This document shows positions 1 to 10,929 of a stretch of 64,000 nt of DNA, piece by piece (position 1 is the first letter of the stretch; each line of letters begins with the position of its first letter). Source of the DNA: Erodium maritimum (Eukaryota > Streptophyta > Magnoliopsida > Geraniales > Geraniaceae); NCBI GenBank assembly GCA_963921825.1, contig OY997592.1, forward strand, positions 33,722,252-33,786,251. The letters are read 5' to 3'. The notes beneath the pieces are model-generated. The model ran no database searches. It was given only the letters and a program-made list of their open reading frames with translations, and was not told where the DNA came from. A program made the position numbers and the translations under genes.

Positions 1-359
1 AGCCGGATCTCGGCCCTGACTAGGGAAAGTTAACAGTAGAAATGCATGTGACACTTGGGTGTCGTGGGTTAAGTAGGTTATCGAATATTAGAAATGTATG
101 TGACAGTTGGGGTGTCGTGGGTTAAGTAGGTTATCGAAGATTGGAAATGAATGTGACACTTAGTAGTGTCGTAGGAGCAGAGAACTTATCGATGTTAGAA
201 TTACTAGAGGCATATGACCATGCCCGGAGGTTGATTGTGAACTTATCGATATTAGGAGTACTGGAGGCATATGACCATGCTCGGAGGTTGATTGTGAAAC
301 TGTTGATATTAGAACTGCTGGAGGCATTGGTTAATCCTGGAGGTTGTTTGTGTAATTTA

Positions 360-930
360 TGTCTTGGGTGGCCATGAGAGCCCGTGTTTTACTGTTGTGT
401 CTTGGGTGGCCGTGAGTGCCATGGGGTTGTTGAGCCCGTGAGTTACTGTTGGTGTGTCTTGGGTGGCCGTGAGTGCCGTGGGGTTGTTGAGCCCGTGAGT
501 TACTGTTGGTGTGTCTTGGGTGGCCATGAGTGCCCGTGGGGTTGTTGAGCCCGTGAGTTACTTTTGGTGTGTCTTGGTGGCCATGAGTGCTCGTGGGGTT
601 GTTGAACCCGTGTCTTTACTGTTGGTGTGTCTTGGGTGGCCGTGAGTGCCGTGGGGGTTGTTGAGCCCGTGAGTTACTGTTGGTGTGTCTTGGTGGCCAT
701 GAGTGCCCGTGGGGTTGTTGAGCCCGTGAGTTACTGTTGGTGTGTCTTGGGTGGCCATGAGTGCCCGTGGGGTTGCGTGAGTTACTGTTGGTGTGTCTTG
801 GGTGGCCATGAGTGCCCGTGGGGTTGTTGAGCCCGTGAGTTATGGTTGGTGTGTCTTGAGAGGCCGTGAGTGCCCGTGGGGTTGTTGAGTCCGTGTTTTA
901 CTGTTGGTGTCTTGGGAGGCCATGAGTGCC
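360..930 (+). repeat. Minisatellite of about 58 bp, roughly 9 units, inside LTR copy A
   Basis: Each unit carries CTTGGGTGGCC, a GAGTGCC block, GGGGTTGTTGA and GTTACTGTTGGTGTGT. Units differ by small indels and substitutions. Related arrays occur in copies C (23440-23720) and D (32200-32680), and a shorter version in copy B. Confidence 0.85.
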
Positions 931-1071
931 TGTGGAGTGTTGAACCTGTGTTGTTGCTGTTTGTTGAACTTTGCTTGTGATTGTGATTGTGCTTGCCCGA
1001 GGTTAGTGACCCGGCTGTGTGTCGGGAAGTGGTGTGGAATTTGGCTGGCTTACCTGACAGGGATCGGTAAG

Positions 1072-1225
1072 TTGCGAGCGTTCTTTGGCTGGCCTGACCG
1101 AGTTCGAGTCTCGGGAGGTTGCGAGCATTCTTTGGCTGGCTTGACCGAGTTCGAGTCTCGGGAAGTTGCGAGCGTTCTTTGGCTAGCCTGACCGAGTTCG
1201 AGTCTCGGGAGGTTGTGAGCGTTTT
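1072..1225 (+). repeat. 47 bp tandem repeat, about 3 units, inside LTR copy A
   Basis: Each unit contains TTGCGAGCGTTCTTTGGCTG followed by a stem-loop CCGAG-TTCGAGT-CTCGG (1098-1114, 1145-1161, 1192-1208). A diverged version is present in copy D at 31798-31995. Confidence 0.8.
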
Positions 1226-1946
1226 TAGGCGATGAGAGGGCAGTTCCCCTTCTGACTAGCTATCGGAAAAGCAGTGCTGTATATATCGCCAGCAGGTCGA
1301 CTGCCTGGAGCCTAGCAGGGATCGGCAAAGCGCGTGGGGCAGGCTCGAGCCCAGCCGGTTAGCAACCGGCACTGAGCAACTGACAGGAGTGCGATCCTTT
1401 GTGATCTTGTTTGGTGTGCAATTCTTTGTGATCTTGGGTGTTGCGTGGTGGTCTATCGTGTCTTTGGAGGAGGTCATCAATCGTCGTGTCGGGTCTACTT
1501 TACGTGTCCGAGTGTTGAGTCGGCTGAGGAAAGTATCAGTGTGTGGGTGTCGGTCGGGTTACTTGAGTTTGGGGATAGTGATCCCCGGTGTTGAGTTGGT
1601 TGTTGGTGTTACCGGCTTTGTCTGCTGATTATGCCATAGTCAGTCTGTTATCCGTGGTGGTGAGCGAACGCTCACCCTTAGCTGCTTTTCCTACAGGTAT
1701 CGGTCGCAGGTTGGACTAGGTGAGCTTCTGAAGCTTGAAGAGCTAGGAGCGGGATTATGGGTTTATTTGAATCTAGCGACGGATACCATACTTTTGTCCA
1801 CTTGTTGGGAAGTGTTTTAAGTTGTAAATATTATTTTTTTGAACAAACGGTGATCTTAAAGTGATTTAATGTAAAAGGTTTCAGAATGTTTTATTGTTTT
1901 AAAAGTTCACGTCCTGAGTTCGGTTTACTGAAATTGGGGCGTGACA

Positions 1947-3489
1947 ACGAGGGACATATCAGATGATTTAGTTCGTACTCAACACTCTGATACCTAATTC
2001 AGTTAACACCGAAAATGACCCAAAGAGGGAGGACTAGTATTTGTACCGAATACGAGCTCAGACCTCCAAGCCGGCAACAACAAGTCGTCACGAACGGGGA
2101 TCCAAGGTTGGAACTCGAGCTGAGTGTTCCCAAACAGTGACTGGTAACCCTTCGCCGGCCAACGCCAAGCGAGGAAGCATAGGGGAAATCCTGTAATTAT
2201 ACGGAGCACGAGCCAACATGAACCGGACAGACCTGACAAGAGCTATCTACCATGAGCACATTGAACGATAGGAAGGAATTAACAGTGGCCAACACCATCG
2301 AACCCAGAAAACAATCTACCCCAAACTTCGAATCCGCAATGAGGCTCCCCCAAGATCCAACCAGATAAGGGGAAGAGACTTTCCTAATATCCAACCAGAC
2401 ATGGAGCACGACTGAAATCCGTCGAACGACGAACAGGAGAAGTCGAACGAAAAACCAACAAAACCTTTAGGATGAACACTATTCACGGACCGAGCAGGGA
2501 GGGGAGGACGAACCTAACCACCTCATCGGATCCATGAGCAGCGTCCAAGCCCCCGATCCCATGCTAAACTAGATCAACAAGTCCACGACGGAGGGGGGAG
2601 GACTTACCGGAGCTGATCACCTAGAGAAGCGAGAGGCCTAAGAAGATGAGCCCCAACTCTGGCGAACCCGACCACAAGCCCCAACACCGACGAACAGAAG
2701 GATTTAACCCACGAAGGGCGAACTCCTGCAATCCTTCCGAGAAGCGACCCAGCTCCTCTAGCTTAGAGCACACATGCCACCAAGGAGGATCTGGACATGA
2801 AGGACGCATGACACTAGATGAAAAAGATCTGGAGGCCACCAACACAAAGCAAACGAATGCGAGGGGCCGAAGATCTTGCAGCACCATGCAGTCACGCACG
2901 AGCAACACGAGAGGAAGAATGAGATAGGAAAAAGAACTGAGATCGGACAAGGGATAAGAGTGGAGAAGAGAGAAGGGGAAGGAAAAGTCACCACCGACGA
3001 TGTCTTTGGCCGGCGGCCAGGACGTTGTCGACGGAAGAGCGCAATAAAGAGGAGGATTGGGTAGTCGGCGGGGAGAGTTGGAGAGGATTAGGCTTTATTC
3101 ATATATGAATAATTTGCATAAGGATTATGAAACATATTTTGAATATATAATCATTTATAGAGTTCAATTAGTTGGAGGATTTAGAGAATTTCAATAATAA
3201 GGAAATTTAGAGAATTAAGGAATTTGAATTAAATATAAAAAAAATATGGAAATTTGGAGAACTTCAATAATACTAGAATTTCACGAATTTACTTGAGAAC
3301 TCGAAAAAAATTGTTTAGGTTGAGATTGAGATTAAATTTGTGTTGATATTTGGTAAATTTTCAGAATTATTTAGATATTTCAATTATAAAAGAATGAATT
3401 TAGATTAAGATTTAATTTAGGGTACCATGTGCTTATATTATTATTGGAGAATTGTGAAATTATTAAATAATATAGAAATATGGAGAATT
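1947..3489. other. Unrecognised, probably transposon-derived sequence and AT-rich spacer
   Basis: From 1947 to about 3085 the sequence is GC-moderate. Its minus strand reads like the 5' region of a retroelement: promoter-like CT-rich text near 3085, and a PBS-like site (minus AGGTATCAGAGT, 1984-1995). No recognisable protein domain was found, and the ORFs at 2003-2950 overlap one another in several frames without a family signature. From 3090 to 3489 it is AT-rich with no gene seen. Confidence 0.4.
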
Positions 3490-4433
3490 AAGTAAATTGA
3501 ATTGAATTGAAATATATTGTCTGTTTGGAAAAATTGTGTATAAGGAACTTCAAACGGTATCCCACTCGCTTATGTCGAGACCTCCCCTCCTCGCTCTGTC
3601 GAGACCTAACCCTAGCTATGGAATTGGCCCCTATTCCCGCCGCCTCTGCTAGGAAGAGTTCTACGGAGGTTGTGTTTGCGGTTTGGTCTTCCCTGTCACC
3701 CTGGTCGGTGTCCTCACCCCCTCCTATCACCATGCCGAGATCCTTGTTCGAAACGGAAATAGGATCGTCCGCCTCTCTCCCGAGCGTAATTGTTATCTCC
3801 TCGGACAACTCATCCTCGTCCCTTTCGTCACTGCACCAATCCTACCAGTCTCATCCGATCTCGCCGCTTCCCATATGAGGCCGCGTCGTCGTCGCTCGGT
3901 TCTGGAGTCGTTCCCGACATGGCGTGGCTTTGCGCGGGGGCGACCATGGGAGTCTACCTCTAGTTCAGGTGGTCCTTCTCGCATTCAGCAACCACGTGTC
4001 AGGACTATTGCGACCCATGACCTTGCTCTGGGTCGTTGTTGGGTGCAAGGCCAACCTGGCCATTAGGCGGGTTTTTGTCGATCCCCGGAGCGGCCTAGGG
4101 TTGTGAGGGGCTAGGCTGGGACTCCTGTCCATCCGTCTGGCTGGCCCTCTTCGATCACCCGGGTATACCGTTCACATCGAGCCCTTGTCTCGGTGGGGGG
4201 GTCTTGGCCCTCTGGATGGTCGCACTCTTTGGGTGATGGAAGGGGACATGGTGCGGATGGCTATCAATGAGCTCTTCTAGTGGAGCCCCTAACGTACTAT
4301 GACCCTACATGGAGTATCCAAACAGGGCGGATGGTAGGACCTCAGCCTTGGCCAGGGCACCCGGAACCGCGGGGCCATGGTGGCACGGAGGTGTTAGGTT
4401 CGGGGGTCGTTCGTCCACCTTTTCCCCTGGACC

Positions 4434-4608
4434 TGATGTGGACATCGAAACTAGCTCCGAAGGGAAATCAAGAAGACATCCAAAATCAATTCAAGGTTCT
4501 CCATACTACCACCACGTTCTTGTATCATCTGGTATCAGAGCTATCATCACTATCCTACGTAACCTATCAGCAAGGTTCTATCAATCCTACCACCATGTTC
4601 CTGTATCA
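4434..4608 (+). repeat. 5' LTR of the 1.5 kb element
   Basis: 175 bp. It contains its own internal copy of the segment AAGGTTCTCCAT...TGTATCATC plus TGGTATCAGAGC (PBS-like, 4530-4541) upstream of its real 3' terminus at 4608. Confidence 0.88.
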
Positions 4609-5110
4609 TCTGGTATCATAGGTAAATGCTCCAAATCAGGTTTTATTTATCCTTTATTTTATTAATCTCGTTTTTATCATTTGTTGCTTTTTTACTTTAA
4701 AAAAAAGAGAAGTTATGCAAGTTTTATGAAATAAATATTCGAGTTTTCTTCTTGGAAGAACCTATCGCATTTCAATCTTCATGTGTGTGAATCCTTGAAG
4801 TTTGAGTGTTTCGACTTATCACAGACTTTCCATAATCTGTGGGGCTTCATTCAATCCACCATCTATCCTCCTAGTTACTTAGATTCTTCAAAGAGTGATG
4901 TACGACCAGTTGAAGCAATCTTCATCATCGACTCCATCTTCATCCATTGGAACCTTAGAGAGTGTTGAACGGCCAGCTAAGGTTCTCCATCCTACCACCA
5001 CATTTCTGTATCATCTGGTATCAGAGCCATTGATGGCATATTATTCACACCAAACTCGACACCAGACTCCAACAATTGAAGGGGGTGACATGTGGCAAAT
5101 CCTCTAGGAA

Positions 5111-5950
5111 ATGCAAGCCACTCTCCAAAAATTGGTGGACTTAACGGCTAAGGAGCAACAGAGAAAAGCCGAGAAGCTAGTTTGGGCTATGTTGTCTGCG
5201 CACCAATGTCCACAAAATGAGCAAGAGGTAATACCTAAGGCGACATTTACACAACAAAAAACAATATGGCCAAGAAGAACGAGAATTGTTGGAGCAAGAC
5301 CAAATCGTATGTTTTGTCCATCCAATAATGGCTATGATATGTTCTTGGACGGGTTTGCAGAATTGTTCAAAGGTGATATTCAAATGACGAATGTGCTGAT
5401 ATCAAAAGAATGGCATGCAAATGCTTTTGTGGTGACAAATGATGTTTTTCTTGGGCGAGCTGAACTACTTCAGAACCTTCTTTGGCCAAGAAATGGTGTT
5501 TTTCTTGTTAACATTACTGATAAGGAGTCGTCTACGCGTCATGGTCACATGTTGATTATTGAAGAAAAATTTGAGGTATATTCAAGACTATTTCGTTTTG
5601 ATTATCATGAATTATCAATACACTTCTTTGGATTGCTTTGTTGGGCAACGGGTATTGGCACTAAGTGGGAAAGTGGTTGCAACTATACGGGGATGGACAA
5701 ATTAAAGTTGAGAGCCTATGAAACAGTTCTGAGGACAGAACCTTGTCGAGAGGGAGGGAATGATGTGTACATCGAAACTAGCTCTGAAGGGAAATCAAGA
5801 AGACATTCAAAATCAATTCAAGGTTCTCCATCCTACCACCATGTTCCTGTATCATATAGTATCAGAGCTATCATCACTATTCTACGTAACCTAACAACAA
5901 GGTTCTATCCATCCTACCACCACGTTCCTATATCAGGACCGCTTACCTAA
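5111..5950 (+). pseudogene. Gag-like remnant ORF of the 1.5 kb LTR element
   Basis: A 279-codon ORF runs through the interior and the 3' LTR. Just upstream (5031-5106) a short frame starting ATGGCATATTATTCACACC ends in a stop and is followed at once by this frame, as in a gag gene broken by one stop. The first 40 residues are helical and charged (KLVDLTAKEQQRKAEKLVWA), like the N-terminus of Ty3-type gag. The segment ETVLRTEPCREGGND near residues 200-217 resembles the last codons of Ty3-type polyproteins. The middle is unrecognised, so I read the ORF as gag start joined to pol end by deletion. The last 60 residues are translated LTR. A functional protein is unlikely. Confidence 0.45.
5761..5935 (+). 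repeat. 3' LTR of the 1.5 kb element
   Basis: 175 bp, the same length as the 5' LTR with scattered substitutions. The internal PBS-like site is degenerate here (TAGTATCAGAGC, near 5858-5869). Confidence 0.88.
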
Positions 5951-6655
5951 GATTGGGTCGTGTCGTGGCTTGGATGCTGATGTATCGCTGGTGCCGGTCT
6001 CTACCTTGGGGCATGGTCCTCTGTGGGAAATGGACTCATGGGGGTGTTGTGTTCACCAACATCTTCGGAGGTCTTCCCAACTGGCTATAGTCACGGGCCA
6101 CAAGGAAGGGTTCGGGGTAAAGGTCGGACACCAATTCGAGCTCGTCTTGCTGCAGCTCCCAAGCCCCCTAATGGGATAGAATATCTTCATCAGTAGGATG
6201 TGGAGGATTAGGGGGGTTAGCAACTATTAGGACAGGCGAGGGCTAGGTACCAGCCCCGTCGATTCACATGAGCTCCTAGGCCAGCCCCGGAGGCAGGAAG
6301 GAGTCTCTAGGGGTGGCCCATCAACCTTCCCCCACTGACGATCAAAGGTTCGGTTTCATCAACTAGGCAGAGAGTCACCCTCGGGTGACCTAGAGGTATC
6401 TAGACCCCACCTTAAGCAGTGTTCATCGGCGGATTTTATTTACAATGGGTTTTAATTTCTCGTTATTAGGTTTGGTTGTTTGTTTCTCTTTTAATCTAGT
6501 TATTTATGTTTGGTTGTCAATTCTCGTCGCCACTAAGGCACATCAGCACCATGGCTCTGACGTGATAGTAGTTACAAGGTTTCTCTGTTTACCCCAGCTG
6601 GGGTTCTAAACATGTATTGACTCTTTTAATGGAATGGATTAGTAGTTTTACTCAA

Positions 6656-7082
6656 GGGAAAACTACCAATACCTACCCAAAACCATGCCCATTTAACTGA
6701 TGTTTACCCTGAAGTTTAAAGTTAACTAATGCATACCCTTAAGTTTCAAAAATGTAACTCAAAACCCCTCCGTCAGCTAAAATGACGAAAATACCCTCAA
6801 CTACACTTCAATAATTATGTTAAAAAAATTATTTAAAAATTACTTTTGTCATATATATATATTTACTTATTAAATGACTTCATTTTTATTTAAAAAATCA
6901 CTTCAATTATATTTTTAAAAAATATTTAAAAAATCAATGAGGGTATTTTCGTCATTTTAGCTGACACAAGGGGTTTTTTAGTTACAAGTCATAACTTCAG
7001 GGTATACATCAGTTAACTTTAAACTTCAGGGTAAACATCAGTTAAATGGGCATGGTTTTGGGTAGGTATTGGTAGTTTTCCC
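6656..7082. mobile_element. Mutator-type MITE (427 bp)
   Basis: Terminal inverted repeats start GGGAAAACTACCAATACC and extend about 70 bp. The 9 bp flanks are TTTACTCAA (6647-6655) and TTTACTAAA (7083-7091), differing at one position. It has an AT-rich centre and no coding capacity. It inserted near the 3' end of LINE A. Confidence 0.88.
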
Positions 7083-7100
7083 TTTACTAAAAAAAAAGTA

Positions 7101-7892
7101 GGGTTATTTACGATTTAGTACCCAAATGTTTCGTCCACGAACAATATGGTACCCATATAAATTTTTTTCCCAATTTGGTACCCAAATGTTTCTGCCACGA
7201 ACGATTTGGATTAATGGGGTTGAAAAGCTAACAAACCAAAGTGAAAAGACCATTTTACCATTTATCATTTTAGTTGACTTTTGACTTTAATGTAAAAAGA
7301 CTGTTGTACCCTTATATTGACTTTTGACTTTATATTTAAACTTATTTTTAATAAGTATTTTATTTTTTTCAAAAAATAAATAAATTTATTTTATTGAATT
7401 ATTTTTGATATAAATTTTTTAAATAAATTTTTATTTTTTTATTTTTTATTTTAAACTTTTTAAATTTTTAAATTTTTAAATTTTAAATTTTTCAAATTTT
7501 TAAATTTTTAAATTTTTAATTATTTTTAATTATTTTTAATTTTAATTTTTTTATTATTTTAAGTTTTTATTTATTTAAAAAAAATTTAAATATATTTATT
7601 TATTTTTATTTTAAAATTTGTAATTTAATTATTTATTGTATTATAACTAAGAGTATAATGGTAATTTTGTCTATCACATTTATAAGCTTAAAATAAAAAG
7701 GGTAAAATCGTTATTTCACACCCCACTTAACTGCACATGTCTAATTTAGAGGAATATTCCGTTAGTTTTCTAACGGAATATGCTACTTCCGTCTGTGACC
7801 AAATTATTTGGGTACCAAATTGGTCATTTGAAACATGAGGGTACCATATTGTTCGTGGACGAAACATTTGGGTACCAAATCGTAAATAACCC
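7101..7892. mobile_element. Mutator-type MITE (792 bp)
   Basis: Terminal inverted repeats begin GGGTTATTTACGATTTAGTA and mirror the right end. The 9 bp duplication AAAAAAGTA is perfect (7092-7100, 7893-7901). The interior is very AT-rich (7330-7640). It inserted exactly across the boundary between LINE A's poly(A) tail and its target-site duplication. Confidence 0.9.
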
Positions 7893-8467
7893 AAAAAAGT
7901 AAATTGAATTGAATTGAAAAATGTGTTGTAACTTGAAATTATAAAACTGAATTCAAGTTGTAATTGATTGCACATTAGTTATTGGTTATGCATTATTAGC
8001 TATAATATTCTTATCAGATAGGTTTGAATCAAATAGAAAAAAGATGGACCGATCTGTTAGGGTTCCTCCCCCTTCGTGTTACTGTCTGTCACGGTCGCAT
8101 CACCTACGTTCTTCCCGACCCAGTTCCGGTTAGTTCTCACCGTCCCCATGCGTAGTCCTCTAGTATCCCTTGCTCGTCCCTCGTCTAGCCCCAGATTGGA
8201 GGAGATCTCTTCCCAGAGGAGCGTCGAAGCCTTATCCCCTTCGCCGGTGATTCCTTCTGCTTCTCTAGATGTCTCTGTTCCACCTGCGAGTCTCTGATTC
8301 CGACCTCCTCTCAGTTCTGAAATCTCCCCCCATTCTCCACCATCCCATCTTCATTCACGAAGCCGCCGAACCCTGTCCCTAAATCCCTTTTCTGAGACAA
8401 TACCTAGATCCACTTTGCATCGCAATTGGAATCCAGGGTCAGGGGTTCTCCTATCGTTGCCTGAAAA

Positions 8468-9130
8468 CCCGGATATTCGTTTCTTGGCATGCAATTGTCA
8501 AGGTATGGGATCCTGACTACAAAAATAGCACATGCTCCATGTGCTACGGTCCATCGGCCACACTTAGTGTTTTTCTCAAAAACCTTGTGAATCGATCAGA
8601 AGTGCGCAATGCTCTCTCATTCATTGGGATTCTAGGATTTTCTCTACGTTCCTTTCTTGAATAACTAGCGGCGACTGGCATAATTTTGGTTCCCAGGGAT
8701 TGAGGTGGTGCCTCGGATGATGGACATGCACTATATTGATGTGGAGGTCTCGGCACCTAGTCATGCGGACATGAGATTACCAAGTATCTACAGAGAAGCT
8801 TGCCGGGAGCATAGGCATTAGACGTGGATATGATACGTCGGTTATACAGACCATCACGTCCAAATTGGATCTGATATAGGACTTCAATGGTATCCTTGAC
8901 CCAGATGAAACTATAGGTGGAGGCAAGTACCCTGTGAGCCATAGAGAGGACTTCTGCTCTATGGTTGATGAGTTGAATTTGGTGGATGTTCCGATCACCG
9001 GCCACCAGTACACTTGGTTTAGGAGTTGGAATCACGATCGAATGGTTCAATCTCTCTTGGACAAGGTTTTAATCTCTAGCCAATTTTACTACTCACTCCC
9101 CGATATAGACTTTTGTAACACTAGTATAAC
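8468..9130 (+). pseudogene. LINE B endonuclease (APE-type) remnant
   Basis: The start reads like the canonical ORF2 opening (PDIRFLACNCQGMGS; functional copies usually have W-NCQG-G). After several stops the frame recovers with DFNGILDPDETIGGG, then SMVDELNLVDVPITGHQYTW and a degenerate LD-VL segment at 8934-9128. This matches the C-terminal half of plant LINE endonucleases (GDFN, G-x-FTW, LDR). The frame is cut at 9130 by the Copia insertion and resumes at 20654 with TSDHH, the expected conserved SDH motif. Confidence 0.82.
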
Positions 9131-10819
9131 TGTTGGGTCTCGAGGTAGGGTTGGAGATGAACCAACTCTCAGTGGAAAATCAATGAAAACCAAGAGACGA
9201 TTAAAACCATGAAACAACTAACAAAGAATGGATTCACAAGAGAAAAATTCAGCACTAGTTCTTACCAAAACAAGAACACCGAGTAACGAATGATTGGATT
9301 GAGCCTCCAAGACACCTACGTATCCACATGGGGAATCAAAGCCACGTAGTTCTTCTCTTTGACGACTCAAGAGCACAAAAATGGAGGTGGAAACTAGCCA
9401 AACCCGAAATTGCCATGGAGAGGAGGGAGAAGTTGTGTTTCCTATTCTTGTCTTGTGTTTGTTACGTTGAAAAAAGATGACTTAAACATAACAAAACCCA
9501 TACTTGTCCAACTAAAGACATGGGACTAGTATGGTGTCAAGTAAGGTGTAAATAGGACAAAGTATGGCAAGACAAGATTGGGTTAGGTGGTGAATCACCA
9601 ACACCTTAATCCTTGTCTTGCTTACTTAGTACTAATTAATCAAGACTTGATTAATTAGTTTCATGGGCCTTGGTTGCATGGGCCTTTCATGGGCGTCTCA
9701 GAACATGGCCCGTGGCCATTTCCAACGAGGTCACGTGATTCGCTCATCGCCTCCAAGCCTTCCATACTGGAAATGTCCAACATTATCCAACGCGATCAAT
9801 CCCAAGACTCCAAGCCTTGTCTCGATCCGTCAAGTCCTATTCACTTACGGGTACGTGACCCAAAACATAGTTTTGGTCATGTCCCAAGACAGCTCCCTTT
9901 TGGCCATTCTCCATAAATGTGTCAATGAGTTTCACCCTCCGGTGTGACCCTTAGGTTTATGCATGTCAATAGATCAACGTAAAATCCCATTTTACTTGAT
10001 CATATTTAAGTGGCAACTAACGAGACTTTAGTATTGCCTGACACTGAATAACGAATCGACCCTGTCGATTCTAACCTTTCCGTCATCCCTGTCATTATCC
10101 TTTTATCTCCGATATCCTGATTGAGATAAAGCATAGAGCCGTCATCCTTATTATTCTCAATCACTGTTCCTTGATATGTGAGATGACTGAATATATGATA
10201 CCCAGTATCATGTGCATGGCCATGCTGTTCTTTCAGTCACTCTCGATCAAGCGGCTGAGAACCGATATCTTTCCCATACCTCAGTATGAGGGATAAATCC
10301 CTTAGCCGTCTTTCGTGTCACTCATGTAACCCGTCCCCAAGCCAATCATGGCCGTTATGGAAGCCCTGTTACGGACAACGTTAGGCTCAAGTCAAACTCA
10401 GTTGTTGACTACATAGCAATCACAAAGACTCCTTGGTCTAAGGATACATGACAAGCTACAACACTGAATATGGTCATGACTTAATGTATGACACATATTC
10501 AGGGTGGGTCGTCCAATATCATGTCCCACATGATATCTATGATCAGACCTCTGAATCCCATTCCAATGACTAACAGAACGTAAGCCATAAAGACCCATCT
10601 TTCATACTAGTCGCTTCTAGTGAAGCTTTGTTGACTAGGGACCCATCGAGTTTGATCTATCTCGATCTATGGTTCTATTTGCATTGTGGGCATAGATCAG
10701 AGCACACATCGATATATTACTACAACACATAAGTAATATAAAACCTCTTTAATTTTATTGCTAAAGCTGATATATACATTTGGACATTTAGGATTGAACT
10801 ACGGGCACTAAGACTAACA
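9131..10819 (-). repeat. Copia 3' LTR (1689 bp)
   Basis: On the minus strand it begins TGTTAGTCTTAG (10819) and ends GAGACCCAACA (9131). It aligns with 18826-20650. The length difference is mainly a 156 bp tandem duplication in the other LTR and a small deletion of about 20 bp there. Confidence 0.92.
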
Positions 10820-10831
10820 ATCTCCCACTTG
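10820..10831 (-). other. Polypurine tract of the Copia element
   Basis: The minus strand reads CAAGTGGGAGAT directly before the 3' LTR start, the standard Copia PPT form. Confidence 0.9.
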
Positions 10832-10929
10832 CCCTAGTTCCAATATAAACTCCAATATGTCCCCATCGACTTTACATGTCTAACATGTTTAGGCAGCGAC
10901 AGTGCCTTAGTCAAATGGTTGGCTATGTT

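Larger units (their letters stand above)
1..1946 (+). mobile_element. Family-L long LTR, copy A (3' two-thirds; left end outside window)
   Basis: Position 1 matches position 16954 inside solo LTR B, and the copy ends at 1946 with the family terminus GGGGCGTGACA. About 1.5 kb of the 5' part is therefore missing off the left edge. No initiator-Met primer-binding site follows the terminus, so this is probably a solo LTR, but the left target-site duplication cannot be seen (the right one would be ACGAG). It contains two minisatellite arrays and the conserved GGTGAGCG/CGCTCACC inverted repeat at 1659-1676. No coding potential is recognised; the ORFs in it come from the repeats. Confidence 0.85.
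4434..5935 (+). mobile_element. 1.5 kb LTR retrotransposon with 175 bp LTRs (TRIM-like)
   Basis: Two direct repeats of exactly 175 bp (4434-4608 and 5761-5935) begin TGATGTG and end TATCA. The 5 bp target-site duplication GGACC lies at 4429-4433 and 5936-5940. A purine-rich tract GAGAGGGAGGGAA (5748-5760) abuts the 3' LTR. Two bases after the 5' LTR is a degenerate primer-binding site (TGGTATCATA, 4611-4620), and an intact one (TGGTATCAGAGCC) lies at 5016-5028. The interior is only 1.15 kb and lacks pol. The element sits in LINE A and joins it in frame with its TSD, so it is younger than LINE A. Confidence 0.9.
3513..7098 (+). mobile_element. Short non-autonomous LINE-type retroposon ('LINE A'), interrupted by other elements
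   Basis: A 23 bp target-site duplication beginning AAGTAAATTGAATTG lies at 3490-3512 and again at 7897-7919. A run of A precedes the second copy (7089-7097), as expected for target-primed integration in the + direction. Without the LTR element at 4434-5935 and the MITE at 6656-7082 the element is about 1.6 kb. It has GC-rich 5'-type sequence (3570-4430) and an AT-rich 3' part (6420-6650). No endonuclease or reverse-transcriptase domain is visible, so it must have been mobilised in trans or be internally deleted. Its ORFs (for example 3507-3878) match nothing I recognise. Confidence 0.72.

Noticed and set aside
558-1191. ORFs at 558-809 (-), 627-830 (+) and 904-1191 (+)
   Set aside because: They lie in LTR minisatellites and have no domain signature.
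2003-3064. Overlapping ORFs on both strands, up to 109 residues
   Set aside because: No recognised domains, several frames open at once because of base composition, next to retroelement sequence.
3507-4106. ORFs of 123 and 127 residues as a host gene
   Set aside because: They lie in a retroposon with TSD and poly(A) and show no known domain.
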